Origin: Candidatus Aminicenantota bacterium
GTDB taxonomy: Bacteria > Acidobacteriota > Aminicenantia > JAMOAD01
Length of the DNA stretch: 11,836 nucleotides
NCBI GenBank assembly: GCA_027061995.1
Contig: JAMOUT010000037.1
Coordinates: 1-11,836 of the forward strand
Direction: 5' to 3'
The position numbers were made by a program, and so were the translations under genes. Below, one piece after another: positions 1-6,846 of this stretch. The notes under the pieces are model-generated. The model was not told the origin of the DNA, made no database searches, and worked only from the letters and a program-made list of their open reading frames with translations. How positions within the stretch are numbered: position 1 is the first letter of the stretch; each line of letters opens with the position of its first letter.

Positions 1-55
1 TAGGAATCTCTTTATAATCTTTTATATCGGTTATTATCCTATTCTCTATTTTCAT
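1..55 (-). CDS. 5' end of an unidentified gene, continuing off the left edge
   Basis: An ATG at 53-55 overlaps the stop codon of the M20 peptidase gene in an ATGA junction, and the frame stays open to the window edge. The 18 visible residues begin MKIENRIITDIKDYKEIP. The overlap is the same type as the one between the GNAT and peptidase genes just upstream, which argues that this is a real next gene in the operon, translated by coupling, because there is no strong Shine-Dalgarno sequence. Too little is visible to name a family. Confidence 0.6.
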   Translation of the reverse strand, partial: MKIENRIITDIKDYKEIP

Positions 56-1173
56 AGTTTTTCGATAATGGAAGCAATAAGAAATGCTCTGAAAGGAAAA
101 TCATCTATCTCTATATATTCACCTATCGAGTGTGCTCCGTTACCTTTTATCCCTATCCCGTCTATAACCGGAACTCCTTTATAAGAGAGGGTTGAGCCGT
201 CCGAGGCTCCTCCCGAATAACATGCGGGTAATTCATAGTTCGTCCTATCAGCTATTTGTTTTGCGATATCATACAATCTTTTGTTTTCTTCAGTTTGTTC
301 CAAAGCGGGATGCTCGAGATTTGTTTTAATCTCAACTATCGCATCACCAATATTTTTTATATCCTCAATCTTTTTCATAATTGAGATAATCCGATTAGTG
401 TTAAAACCTCTTATCTCAGCCATCATTTTACTTACGGGAGATACAACATTGGTTCTTACCCCTCCCTCTATTATTCCCGGGTTAAAACGGACATCTTTTT
501 CCTCTGAAACAATCTTATCTGTTTCATTGATAAGAGTCGCCAAGGCTCTGTTTGCATCAACCCCTTTTTCAGGCTCTATACCGCTATGCGAAGCTTTTCC
601 CGTAATCAAAGCATCAATCTTTCCTATCGCTTTTCTTTTGACTTTTACTCCGCCGTCAGGGCAGCTGGGCTCGGGTATTAATACCGCCTCCGCATCTTTT
701 GAGAATTTATATATGGTCTCTTTTGAATATCTGCTTCCGCTTTCTTCATCGGGGTTTAATATTATCCTGATTCTTTTATCAATTTTAAACTCCCCTTGAA
801 AAATAGCTTTTAATAAAAAATGGAATAATGCTATGGCTGTTTTCATATCGTATGAACCATTCCCGAAAAGTTTTCCGTTTTTCAATATAGCTTTGGGATT
901 ACTATCTTCCACTTTAACAGTATCCATGTGAGATAGCAGAACAACTGTTTTATCGAAATTGGTGAAATAATCCATTATTAATATATCACCTACAGGTGTT
1001 GTTTTCCTCTCTATGATATCGGGATGAAAACCTGAAAACAGAGAATATAAATAATCAGCAAAAACATTGATATTATCCGTTTCCCCGTTGTATGAACGAT
1101 ACTCAACCAATCTTGAAATAAGGGATACAAATTCCTGTTTTTGAGCGGTAAAATAATTTAAAAGCGGGTTCAT
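52..1173 (-). CDS. M20-family metallopeptidase (carboxypeptidase G2/ArgE/DapE-like)
   Basis: This is a 373-residue zinc exopeptidase or deacylase of the M20 family, probably cytoplasmic because no signal peptide is visible. The metal-site pattern is complete: SHMDTV (H82, D84), GSYDMK (D109 as bridging aspartate), PDEESGS (E143 as general base, E144 as ligand), PEPS (E168) and GAHSIGE (H348). The GKASHSG stretch near 192-198, with H196, matches the dimerisation-domain histidine of CPG2/ArgE-type enzymes. Length is normal for the family. The start codon overlaps the stop of the GNAT gene (ATGA) with only a weak ribosome site, so translation is probably coupled. The family acts on N-acyl amino acids, succinyl-diaminopimelate, acetylornithine or folyl-glutamate, and I cannot tell these substrates apart. 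Its place behind a GDP-mannose and lipid-carrier operon does not settle the substrate. Confidence 0.88.
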   Translation of the reverse strand: MNPLLNYFTAQKQEFVSLISRLVEYRSYNGETDNINVFADYLYSLFSGFHPDIIERKTTPVGDILIMDYFTNFDKTVVLLSHMDTVKVEDSNPKAILKNGKLFGNGSYDMKTAIALFHFLLKAIFQGEFKIDKRIRIILNPDEESGSRYSKETIYKFSKDAEAVLIPEPSCPDGGVKVKRKAIGKIDALITGKASHSGIEPEKGVDANRALATLINETDKIVSEEKDVRFNPGIIEGGVRTNVVSPVSKMMAEIRGFNTNRIISIMKKIEDIKNIGDAIVEIKTNLEHPALEQTEENKRLYDIAKQIADRTNYELPACYSGGASDGSTLSYKGVPVIDGIGIKGNGAHSIGEYIEIDDFPFRAFLIASIIEKL

Positions 1174-2306
1174 TTCCCGATATTTTTAATAAAAATTCTT
1201 CTTCTTTTATGTTGTCTGGGGTTAAAATATTTCCATTCCCCCTGAATTTTTTTGTTTGTTTCAAGTTCAGGGTTTGATTCTCCGTTTTTAAACCCGAATT
1301 TAATACCTTTTTCGATAATATCAAGAATCATCAATAAATCAACACCTTTTCCCCTATACTCCTTTTTAACGGCGGCAAGATAAAAATCAAGAGTTTCATA
1401 GGTTTTCAAAGCTTTTAAAATATGAATAAATCCGAAAGGGAATAATCTACCTTTCGCCTTTTGAAAAGCTTTTGACAGGCTTGGCATCGTAATCATAAAA
1501 CCAATCATCTCCCCTTTCTCATTTTCAACAGCTTCGAGAAGTTTAGGGTTAACAAAAGGGATATATTTTTTTATATAATACTCTTTCTGTCTTTCGGTTA
1601 AAGGGGAGGTTCCGTATAACTCTTCATAAGCTTCATCAAGAAGATCAAAAAGTTCTTTCCCGTGTTTTTTCGCCTCTTTAACGGATTTAAATTTCATAAG
1701 TTTAAATCCATATCTTTCCTTAACCCATTTAGCTGTTCTCTTTAATTTTTCCGGAACTTCATCAAAACTTTTCGGTGTTTTTGTTTGAAATTCAATATAA
1801 TCTATCTCTTTTTTAAAACCGTATTTTTCAAGAAGCTCTTTATAATAGGGATAATTATATATTGTAGCTATTGTTTGCAATTCTTCAAATCCCTCTATAA
1901 GCATCCCTTCGGGATCAAGATCGGTAAATCCCTGAGGCCCCGTCATTGTCTCCATACCAAGCTCTCTTCCCCAGTCTTCAACTTTATCGAATAATGCTTT
2001 TACAACTTCAAAATCATCTATACCATCAAACCAGCCGAATCTCAAATTATTTTGCTTATATTTTTCATTGGCGGCTCTATTCAATAAAGCCGCTATTCTA
2101 CCGACTATTTTACCATCTTTATATGCGAGAAAAAGTTTTGTATCGCCGTTTTCATAAGCGGGGTTTTTCTTTTTATCAAATATTTCCATCTCATCTCTTA
2201 TAAGTTGGGGAACATAGTAAGGATTGCCTTCATAAAGTTTCATTTGAAATTTGATAAAATTTTTTAATTCTTTTTTTGTTTTTACCTCTTTTACATCGAT
2301 ACTCAT
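1170..2306 (-). CDS. GNAT-fold N-acyltransferase-like protein (YghO-like family)
   Basis: This 378-residue protein appears to contain two GNAT-like halves. The N-terminal half has the strand-turn-strand LFLAYKDGKIVGRIAALLN (58-76), then a WFDGIDD segment and MTGPQGFTDLDPEGMLIEGF (121-140). The last of these strongly recalls the 'GP...ND..GLLIDGF' signature of a widespread family that includes E. coli YghO (recognised from memory). The C-terminal half carries EYRGKGVDLLMILDII (316-331), an acetyl-CoA pyrophosphate-loop-like motif, and ESNPELETN (343-351). A good ribosome site (GGAGAGA) precedes the ATG. The gene lies 15 nt after the guanylyltransferase gene and overlaps the peptidase gene by 4 nt, so it sits inside the operon. 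The substrate is unknown. Linkage to envelope-sugar genes suggests, weakly, an acyl or aminoacyl transfer in the envelope. Confidence 0.8.
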   Translation of the reverse strand: MSIDVKEVKTKKELKNFIKFQMKLYEGNPYYVPQLIRDEMEIFDKKKNPAYENGDTKLFLAYKDGKIVGRIAALLNRAANEKYKQNNLRFGWFDGIDDFEVVKALFDKVEDWGRELGMETMTGPQGFTDLDPEGMLIEGFEELQTIATIYNYPYYKELLEKYGFKKEIDYIEFQTKTPKSFDEVPEKLKRTAKWVKERYGFKLMKFKSVKEAKKHGKELFDLLDEAYEELYGTSPLTERQKEYYIKKYIPFVNPKLLEAVENEKGEMIGFMITMPSLSKAFQKAKGRLFPFGFIHILKALKTYETLDFYLAAVKKEYRGKGVDLLMILDIIEKGIKFGFKNGESNPELETNKKIQGEWKYFNPRQHKRRRIFIKNIGK

Positions 2307-2321
2307 TTAATCTCTCCAAAT

Positions 2322-3356
2322 TTATTTTTCAAAAAACTCATATGCTTCTTTAACATCCTGCGAATGATTCATATCACCCACAACAATCTTCCCGTTATTA
2401 ACAATAACAAAAAGATTTTTTACACCTATTAAAGCGACAGGATTCTCCTTTGAATAGATAAGACAAGATTCGGAGTCTTTTATTATGGCATTACCTATCC
2501 GAACATTAGAGTTTTCATCTTTTTTATTTATATCATAAAAAGATTTATATGAGCCCACATCAGACCACCTGAAATCCCCTTGAACAAGGATAATCTCTTT
2601 GCTTTTTTCCATTAATGCATAATCTATGGAAGTTGATTTTATTTCGGAAAAAAGTTTTTCCGGTGATTCACCCTCTCTGAATTTTTCATAATATTCGGAA
2701 AAATATTCCGAATATTTTTTAAGATTTTCCCTGAATATCTTCCCTTTCCATATAAACATTCCCGAATTCCAAAAATAATTTCCCCCTCTTAAATATTTTA
2801 CGGCTGTTTCATAATTCGGTTTTTCCTTGAAGGATAATACTTTGAGATAATTCGTATTATCGGAATCTGTTTTTTCAGTTTCAATATATCCGTAACCCGT
2901 ATCGGGAGCGGTGGGTATTATCCCGAAAGTTATAAGTTTTTCTTCACTATCAGCAAGTTCAAAAGCGAGGTTTAATCTTTCAGAGAATCTATCTTCATCA
3001 ACTATAAAATGATCGGAAGGGAAAATACCGAAGATTGTTTCCTCATCCTCTTTTTCAAAAAGAGAGATCGCCCATAAAATTGAGGGAGCGGTATTTCTTG
3101 CTTGAGGTTCGGATAAGATATTTTCCTCGGGAAAATCGGATAACAATCCTTTTAATTTCTTTCCGAGAGCTTTGTTTGTTACGATTTTTATATCTTCAAG
3201 TGCAAAATTCTTTAAGAGTCTGTCTATCGTTTCCTCTATCAGGGTTTTCTCGGAAAAAAGGGAAATTAATTGTTTCGGCTTTCCTTTTTCACTTAACGGC
3301 CAGAATCTTTTGCCGGAGCCTCCGGCTAATATAAGAGCTATCTTCTTCATTTTCAC
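2322..3356 (-). CDS. manC: mannose-1-phosphate guanylyltransferase
   Basis: This 344-residue enzyme makes GDP-mannose from mannose-1-phosphate and GTP in the cytoplasm. The nucleotidyltransferase signature AGGSGKRFWP (11-20) is followed by KPKQ (26-29), the base-binding stretch EPQARNTAPSI (83-93), the metal site PSDH (113-116), GYGYIE (154-159), FKEKP (176-180), GNYFWNSGMF (192-201) and FRWSDVGSY (262-270). Together these define the guanylyltransferase branch rather than glucose-1-phosphate thymidylyl- or uridylyltransferases. It is the short single-domain form, lacking the C-terminal isomerase domain of bifunctional ManC/AlgA proteins. The start may be M1 or M3, since the GGGTGA ribosome site is closer than usual to M1 and well spaced for M3. 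It sits 11 nt after uppP and downstream of the mutase gene that supplies its substrate. Confidence 0.92.
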   Translation of the reverse strand: MKMKKIALILAGGSGKRFWPLSEKGKPKQLISLFSEKTLIEETIDRLLKNFALEDIKIVTNKALGKKLKGLLSDFPEENILSEPQARNTAPSILWAISLFEKEDEETIFGIFPSDHFIVDEDRFSERLNLAFELADSEEKLITFGIIPTAPDTGYGYIETEKTDSDNTNYLKVLSFKEKPNYETAVKYLRGGNYFWNSGMFIWKGKIFRENLKKYSEYFSEYYEKFREGESPEKLFSEIKSTSIDYALMEKSKEIILVQGDFRWSDVGSYKSFYDINKKDENSNVRIGNAIIKDSESCLIYSKENPVALIGVKNLFVIVNNGKIVVGDMNHSQDVKEAYEFFEK

Positions 3357-3367
3357 CCGTTATTTTC

Positions 3368-4153
3368 TCATAAAAAATAGAAAAAAGAAAGTATTGAAAT
3401 TATCAAACAATATATACCGAAAAGGTAAAATTTCCTGTTTTCAATTAATTTTAAAAGATATTTTATGGCGATTATTCCTGTTATAAAAGATATGATAAAA
3501 CCTATGAAAAGGGGGAAAATATTAGTGACAACCCCTATTTTCCTACCTTCCAAAATGATAGCTCCGAACATAGCGGGTAAAAAAGCGATAAATGAAAACT
3601 CAGCTCCCCTTTTCTTATTCCATCCGAGGAAAAGTGTTGTTGATATTGTAGAGCCGGATCTTGATATGCCCGGAATTATTGCAAAACTTTGAGCAAGTCC
3701 TACAAAAATAGAGTCTTTTAAAGTATTTATCTCTTTTTTCTCTTTCGCTTTTTTTGTAAGAAGAAGAATCACACCCGTTATAAAAAGGGCAACCGAAGCA
3801 TATATGGGTTTGGAAAACAGTGATTCGAAAAAATCCTTGAAAAGCAGAGCAATGGAACCGGTTATAATTGTTACTATAATTATACCGAGAATATAATCTT
3901 TTTCCCCTTTATCAACTGATTTTGGTTTGATTATTAAATTAATAAAATTTTTTATTATCTCCCAAACCCTTTTTCTGTAAAAGATAAGAACCGATAAAAA
4001 AGTGCCCGCGTGAAGAGTTACCGTTAAAAAAACCTTATCTCCCCCGATTTTAAACAGATGTTCCAAGATAACAAGATGACCGGACGAACTAACGGGGAAA
4101 AACTCGGTTATCCCTTGAACAATCGCAAGAAAAATGATTTTTAATAGTGGCAC
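3368..4153 (-). CDS. uppP: undecaprenyl-diphosphatase (BacA/UppP type)
   Basis: This is a 261-residue polytopic membrane enzyme that dephosphorylates undecaprenyl diphosphate, returning the lipid carrier for peptidoglycan, O-antigen and other surface glycans. Both BacA signatures are intact: QGITEFFPVSSSGHL (13-27, with catalytic E17 and H26) and PGISRSGST (161-169, with R165). Hydrophobic helices recur throughout, and length is typical. The start codon is GTG (4151-4153). The ribosome site is weak (GGAT), and the gene begins 16 nt after the mutase stop, so expression probably depends on upstream translation. Overproduction of this family is known to give bacitracin resistance. Here its position between two GDP-mannose genes points to a role in glycan assembly. 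Confidence 0.95.
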   Translation of the reverse strand: MPLLKIIFLAIVQGITEFFPVSSSGHLVILEHLFKIGGDKVFLTVTLHAGTFLSVLIFYRKRVWEIIKNFINLIIKPKSVDKGEKDYILGIIIVTIITGSIALLFKDFFESLFSKPIYASVALFITGVILLLTKKAKEKKEINTLKDSIFVGLAQSFAIIPGISRSGSTISTTLFLGWNKKRGAEFSFIAFLPAMFGAIILEGRKIGVVTNIFPLFIGFIISFITGIIAIKYLLKLIENRKFYLFGIYCLIISILSFFYFL

Positions 4154-4169
4154 GGTTTTCTATCCGGGG

Positions 4170-5534
4170 TTAATTAAAGGATTTCTCAGTCTCATCAAGA
4201 GCCCTTTCGACCTCATCCCTTATTTTATCAAGAGCATCCTGAGACTTTGCCTCATATCTTATCACAAGAACAGGCTGTGTATTTGAAGCTCTTACAAGTG
4301 CCCAACCATCGGGGAAAAGAACTCTGACTCCGTCTATATCGATTATTTCATATTTGTCTTTAAAAAAATCCTTAAGTTTTTCAACAATTTTAAATTTATT
4401 TTCTTCGCTGCTCTCCCTTCTTATCTCGGGAGTATTGTAAACAACCGGCATCTCATTCACCCAATCGGATACTTTTTTATCATGGTTGGATATTATCTCC
4501 GTAAACCTGAGAGAGGAATATATTGCATCATCAAAACCAAAGTATCTGTGGCTGAAGAATATATGTCCGCTCATTTCACCCGCAAGAGTTGCTTTTTCCT
4601 CTTTTATCTTGTTTTTTATAAAGGAATGTCCCGTTTTCCACATTATGGGGATTCCCCCCAATCTTTTTATCTCGTCAAAAAGTGTCTGCGATGCTTTAAC
4701 ATCAGCAATGATTTTGCCTCCGGGAACCTGTTTTAAAACATCCTGAATCATAATGTATAATATCTGATCTCCGAAAAGCAGTTTTCCCTTATCATCAACA
4801 ACTCCTATTCTATCGGCATCTCCGTCATAACCTATTCCGAAATCAGCGTTTGTCTCTTTTACCTTATTGATAAGTTTTTCCATGTAAGAGGGAACAGTGG
4901 GATCAGGATGGTGGTTCGGGAAATTCCCGTCAGGATCAGTAAAAAGCTCTATCACATCAACTCCCAAATCCTTGAAAATGGGAACAGATACAAAACCACC
5001 GACACCATTTCCGGCATCAATAACAACTTTAAGTTTTCTCTTTATCTTAATATCATTAAGAGCATAATTTTTGTATTCGGGAATAATATCATAAGAACTT
5101 AATTCTCCACCCTCTTCCGATATATACCTGTCCTTGGCAATCAATTTGTATATATCTTTTATCTGTTCTCCGAAAAGCGTATCTTCCCCCACCATGAGTT
5201 TGAACCCATTGTATTCGGGAGGGTTGTGAGAGCCGGTAATCATAACTCCGCCATCTTTCTTTTTATGATAAACGGCAAAATAAAACACCGGTGTCGGAAC
5301 CATACCAAGATCTATTATCTTTAAACCTGTGGAAATCAGCCCTTTTATAAGATTATCTCTAATGGAAGGGGATGATAATCTTGCATCTCTTCCCACGAAA
5401 ATCTCTTTTTTACCATTTTCTCTTAAAATAGTTCCGAAAGCTCTTCCGATTGCTTCAACTTTATCGGGAAGAAGATCCCTTTCAACTATGCCTCTGATAT
5501 CATAGTTTCTGAAAATATCAGGATTAATATCCAT
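4170..5534 (-). CDS. manB: phosphomannomutase/phosphoglucomutase (AlgC/ManB-type)
   Basis: This alpha-D-phosphohexomutase interconverts the 6- and 1-phosphates of mannose, and usually of glucose, feeding the guanylyltransferase two genes downstream. I start it at the ATG at 5532-5534, giving 454 residues. An AGGAGG at 5543-5548 lies 8 nt upstream, whereas the frame's first possible start, a GTG at 5541-5543, overlaps that ribosome site. Numbered from this ATG, the four active-site loops are intact: TGSHNP with phosphoserine S102, DGDADR (237-242, magnesium), GEMSGH (319-324, sugar-binding) and RASNTQP (415-421, phosphate-binding). It starts the operon, behind an extended -10 promoter. Whether it prefers mannose or glucose cannot be read from the sequence, but the operon favours mannose. 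Confidence 0.93.
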   Translation of the reverse strand: MDINPDIFRNYDIRGIVERDLLPDKVEAIGRAFGTILRENGKKEIFVGRDARLSSPSIRDNLIKGLISTGLKIIDLGMVPTPVFYFAVYHKKKDGGVMITGSHNPPEYNGFKLMVGEDTLFGEQIKDIYKLIAKDRYISEEGGELSSYDIIPEYKNYALNDIKIKRKLKVVIDAGNGVGGFVSVPIFKDLGVDVIELFTDPDGNFPNHHPDPTVPSYMEKLINKVKETNADFGIGYDGDADRIGVVDDKGKLLFGDQILYIMIQDVLKQVPGGKIIADVKASQTLFDEIKRLGGIPIMWKTGHSFIKNKIKEEKATLAGEMSGHIFFSHRYFGFDDAIYSSLRFTEIISNHDKKVSDWVNEMPVVYNTPEIRRESSEENKFKIVEKLKDFFKDKYEIIDIDGVRVLFPDGWALVRASNTQPVLVIRYEAKSQDALDKIRDEVERALDETEKSFN

Positions 5535-5561
5535 TAAATTCACCTCCTAAATTGTAAAAAA

Positions 5562-5590
5562 ATTATATCAAACTTCCTATAATTAGGCAA
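5562..5590 (-). promoter_or_regulatory. sigma70-type promoter of the manB-uppP-manC operon
   Basis: Reading the minus strand, TTGCCT (5585-5590) and a perfect TATAAT (5562-5567) are separated by 17 bp. TGA directly precedes the -10 hexamer, making an extended -10 element. The predicted transcript starts near 5555, leaving a short leader of about 20 nt that holds the AGGAGG ribosome site. The position just ahead of the first gene supports it. Confidence 0.75.
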
Positions 5591-5627
5591 ATTTCAAAGT
5601 ATATTCCCATTGGAAGCCATTTAGCAT

Positions 5628-5650
5628 AAAACCTTTGAGCCCGGTTTTTT
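5628..5650. terminator. possible weak terminator hairpin
   Basis: AAAACC (5628-5633) and GGTTTT (5643-5648) form a 6-bp stem around a 9-nt loop, with A/T tracts on both sides. It lies about 20 nt past the hemerythrin stop and before the next operon's promoter, where a terminator is expected. The stem is short and A/T-rich, so this is only a candidate. Confidence 0.3.
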
Positions 5651-5668
5651 ATTAATTGTTCCAAAACA

Positions 5669-6079
5669 TTAGATATTTAATATTGACTTAACCAAAGATG
5701 CGTATTTTTTATCCTCTATATTTATATGAGTTAGCCACCAATCTCTGAGAAACTTTAACAAGACAGCGGGATTCTCGCTTTTATTGAGTTCAATAATAAA
5801 GTTTCTTGTTTTGGCAAGAAGATTATTATGCAGTTTCTTATGGTTTTCCAAATCCGGGTAATTCACTCTTTCCAAAATGGATTCCTCTGTTTTAAAATGG
5901 ATTTTTGTATATTGTTCGAGCATTATTAAAATAGGTTTTATAATTTCACCGCTCTGCCCCGTTTGCATAAAATAATGTAATGAATTTATGGTGGAAATTA
6001 TCCCCCTGTGTTGCTCATCAACTATAGGAATACCAAGATTATTATTTTCACTCCAAACTATATAGATTGTTTGCTTCAT
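5669..6079 (-). CDS. bacteriohemerythrin (single-domain oxygen-binding protein)
   Basis: This 136-residue cytoplasmic protein is predicted to bind O2 at a non-haem di-iron centre. All seven canonical ligands are present in the right order and spacing: H24 (DEQHRG), H61 and E65 (HFKTEE), H80 and H84 (HKKLH), and H118 and D123 (HINIED). The N-terminal W9 and the usual 'IVDEQH' opening also fit. Length is that of a stand-alone hemerythrin, not a fused chemotaxis receptor. An AAAGGAGGG ribosome site lies 4 nt before the ATG. It seems monocistronic, between a tRNA gene and the manB promoter. Known roles for the family include oxygen storage, delivery or sensing in microaerobes and anaerobes exposed to oxygen. 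Which applies here is unknown. Confidence 0.93.
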   Translation of the reverse strand: MKQTIYIVWSENNNLGIPIVDEQHRGIISTINSLHYFMQTGQSGEIIKPILIMLEQYTKIHFKTEESILERVNYPDLENHKKLHNNLLAKTRNFIIELNKSENPAVLLKFLRDWWLTHINIEDKKYASLVKSILNI

Positions 6080-6172
6080 GTTCCCTCCTTTAAAAAAATA
6101 ACATAAAACAGAGTTAAAATCAAATTAAATTTAAGAAAGAAAATTTTATTACGGACTGCAATAATATGATTT

Positions 6173-6204
6173 CCCGAACAGATAATGATTTAGAGAAGTT
6201 CGGG
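6173..6204. repeat. inverted repeat downstream of tRNA-Ser
   Basis: CCCGAAC (6173-6179) and GTTCGGG (6198-6204) form a perfect 7-bp stem with an 18-nt loop. It sits 24 nt beyond the 3' end of the tRNA gene and about 95 nt ahead of the hemerythrin start. There is no U-tract after the stem on the minus strand, so it is not a canonical terminator. It could be a processing or attenuation hairpin, or an operator for the hemerythrin gene. Confidence 0.45.
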
Positions 6205-6227
6205 TAAAAAGGGATGTTTTTTGAAAA

Positions 6228-6314
6228 CGGAGAGGGAGGGATTCGAACCCCCGTTCCGGTTGCCCGGAAAACGGTTTTCAAGACCGCCGCTTTCAACCAC
6301 TCAGCCACCTCTCC
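6228..6314 (-). tRNA. tRNA-Ser (anticodon UGA)
   Basis: On the minus strand this folds as a class II tRNA. The acceptor stem is GGAGAGG/CCTCTCC. The D arm begins GCTGAGTGGTTGAAAGC. The anticodon stem GCGGT/ACCGT encloses loop CTTGAAA with anticodon TGA. The long variable arm TTCCGG-GCAA-CCGGAA is a 6-bp hairpin typical of tRNA-Ser. The T arm is GGGGG-TTCGAAT-CCCTC. The discriminator is G (6228) and CCA is not encoded. It reads UCN serine codons, mainly UCA. It has its own promoter about 12 nt upstream. Confidence 0.97.
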
Positions 6315-6325
6315 AAAACCGATAT

Positions 6326-6354
6326 ATTATAATCTTTCTGCAATATTAAATCAA
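6326..6354 (-). promoter_or_regulatory. sigma70-type promoter of tRNA-Ser
   Basis: On the minus strand, TTGATT (6349-6354) and a perfect TATAAT (6326-6331) are separated by 17 bp. The predicted start falls near 6319, about 5 nt before the mature tRNA 5' end. Position and spacing make this convincing. Confidence 0.75.
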
Positions 6355-6437
6355 TATCAGGTGTTTTTTTCCCTTAAAAAAACCAAGTGATGGGAAAATT
6401 TCACCATATAATTTCTGATTTTCGCACGATTTCCTTA

Positions 6438-6481
6438 TTCAGTAAAATATTATCACTCCATTCTAAGTGGATATTACTGAA
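6438..6481. repeat. interrupted inverted repeat after the small membrane-protein gene
   Basis: TTCAGTAA (6438-6445) and TTACTGAA (6474-6481) pair perfectly, and inside them CACT/AGTG can form a second 4-bp stem. The structure begins 21 nt after the membrane-protein stop codon. It lacks a clear U-tract on the minus strand, so it is either a non-canonical terminator or a 3' stabilising hairpin. Confidence 0.45.
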
Positions 6482-6501
6482 CCTGTTTCACATGAATACC
6501 A

Positions 6502-6819
6502 CTATCCGATAAAATACGCCCCCGCTAATCCGACTCCAACACCAAGGATTGCCGACATTATTGTAATGGGAATTATTGCTTTTTTATCTTCCGGCGCCAC
6601 TATCAATAAAATGGGAATTACCGTAATTTCGGCGATTATCAGCCCTTTAAGCCATGGTGCGATATTCCAAGAGACAAACGGAATAATCAAACCGAGAACC
6701 ACCCAATGAAAAAAAGCCGAAAGATTCGCATATTTATCCGTTTTTTGAATAATCATGGGAATCACATCTATTATCCCCGCCACAATACCTATAATCAAAG
6801 CGATTAAAATCTCATTCAT
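6502..6819 (-). CDS. conserved small integral membrane protein of unknown function
   Basis: This 105-residue protein is almost entirely hydrophobic, with four predicted transmembrane segments at about 4-24, 36-52, 58-76 and 83-104. Polar residues cluster in the first loop (QKTDKYANLS, 25-34) and the third (PEDKK), and D18-V-I-P-M lies in helix 1. I recognise the general pattern (a GIIDVIPM helix followed by DKYANLSAF) from unnamed bacterial proteins, but I know of no assigned function. The start is secure, with AAGGAGG about 6 nt before the ATG. The gene begins 27 nt after the stop of the 285-aa gene, so the two are probably co-transcribed. No catalytic motif is visible. A small transporter or channel subunit or a membrane-bound effector cannot be excluded. 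Confidence 0.75.
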   Translation of the reverse strand: MNEILIALIIGIVAGIIDVIPMIIQKTDKYANLSAFFHWVVLGLIIPFVSWNIAPWLKGLIIAEITVIPILLIVAPEDKKAIIPITIMSAILGVGVGLAGAYFIG

Positions 6820-6846
6820 ATTTTCCTCCTTATATATATTTATATA

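Noticed and set aside
281-799. 172-codon plus-strand ORF
   Set aside because: It lies wholly inside the M20 peptidase gene in the opposite strand. The peptidase has all its metal ligands, so this is a shadow frame.
5541-5543. GTG as start of the phosphomannomutase gene
   Set aside because: It overlaps the AGGAGG ribosome site. The ATG three codons later has correct spacing.
6120-6308. 62-codon minus-strand ORF beginning MAEWLKAAVLKTV
   Set aside because: It is the translation of the tRNA-Ser gene itself, a well-known spurious product of tRNA-Ser loci. The RNA fold and promoter explain the sequence.
6467-6709. 80-codon plus-strand ORF
   Set aside because: It is antisense to the 105-aa membrane-protein gene, which has an excellent ribosome site and four clear transmembrane segments.
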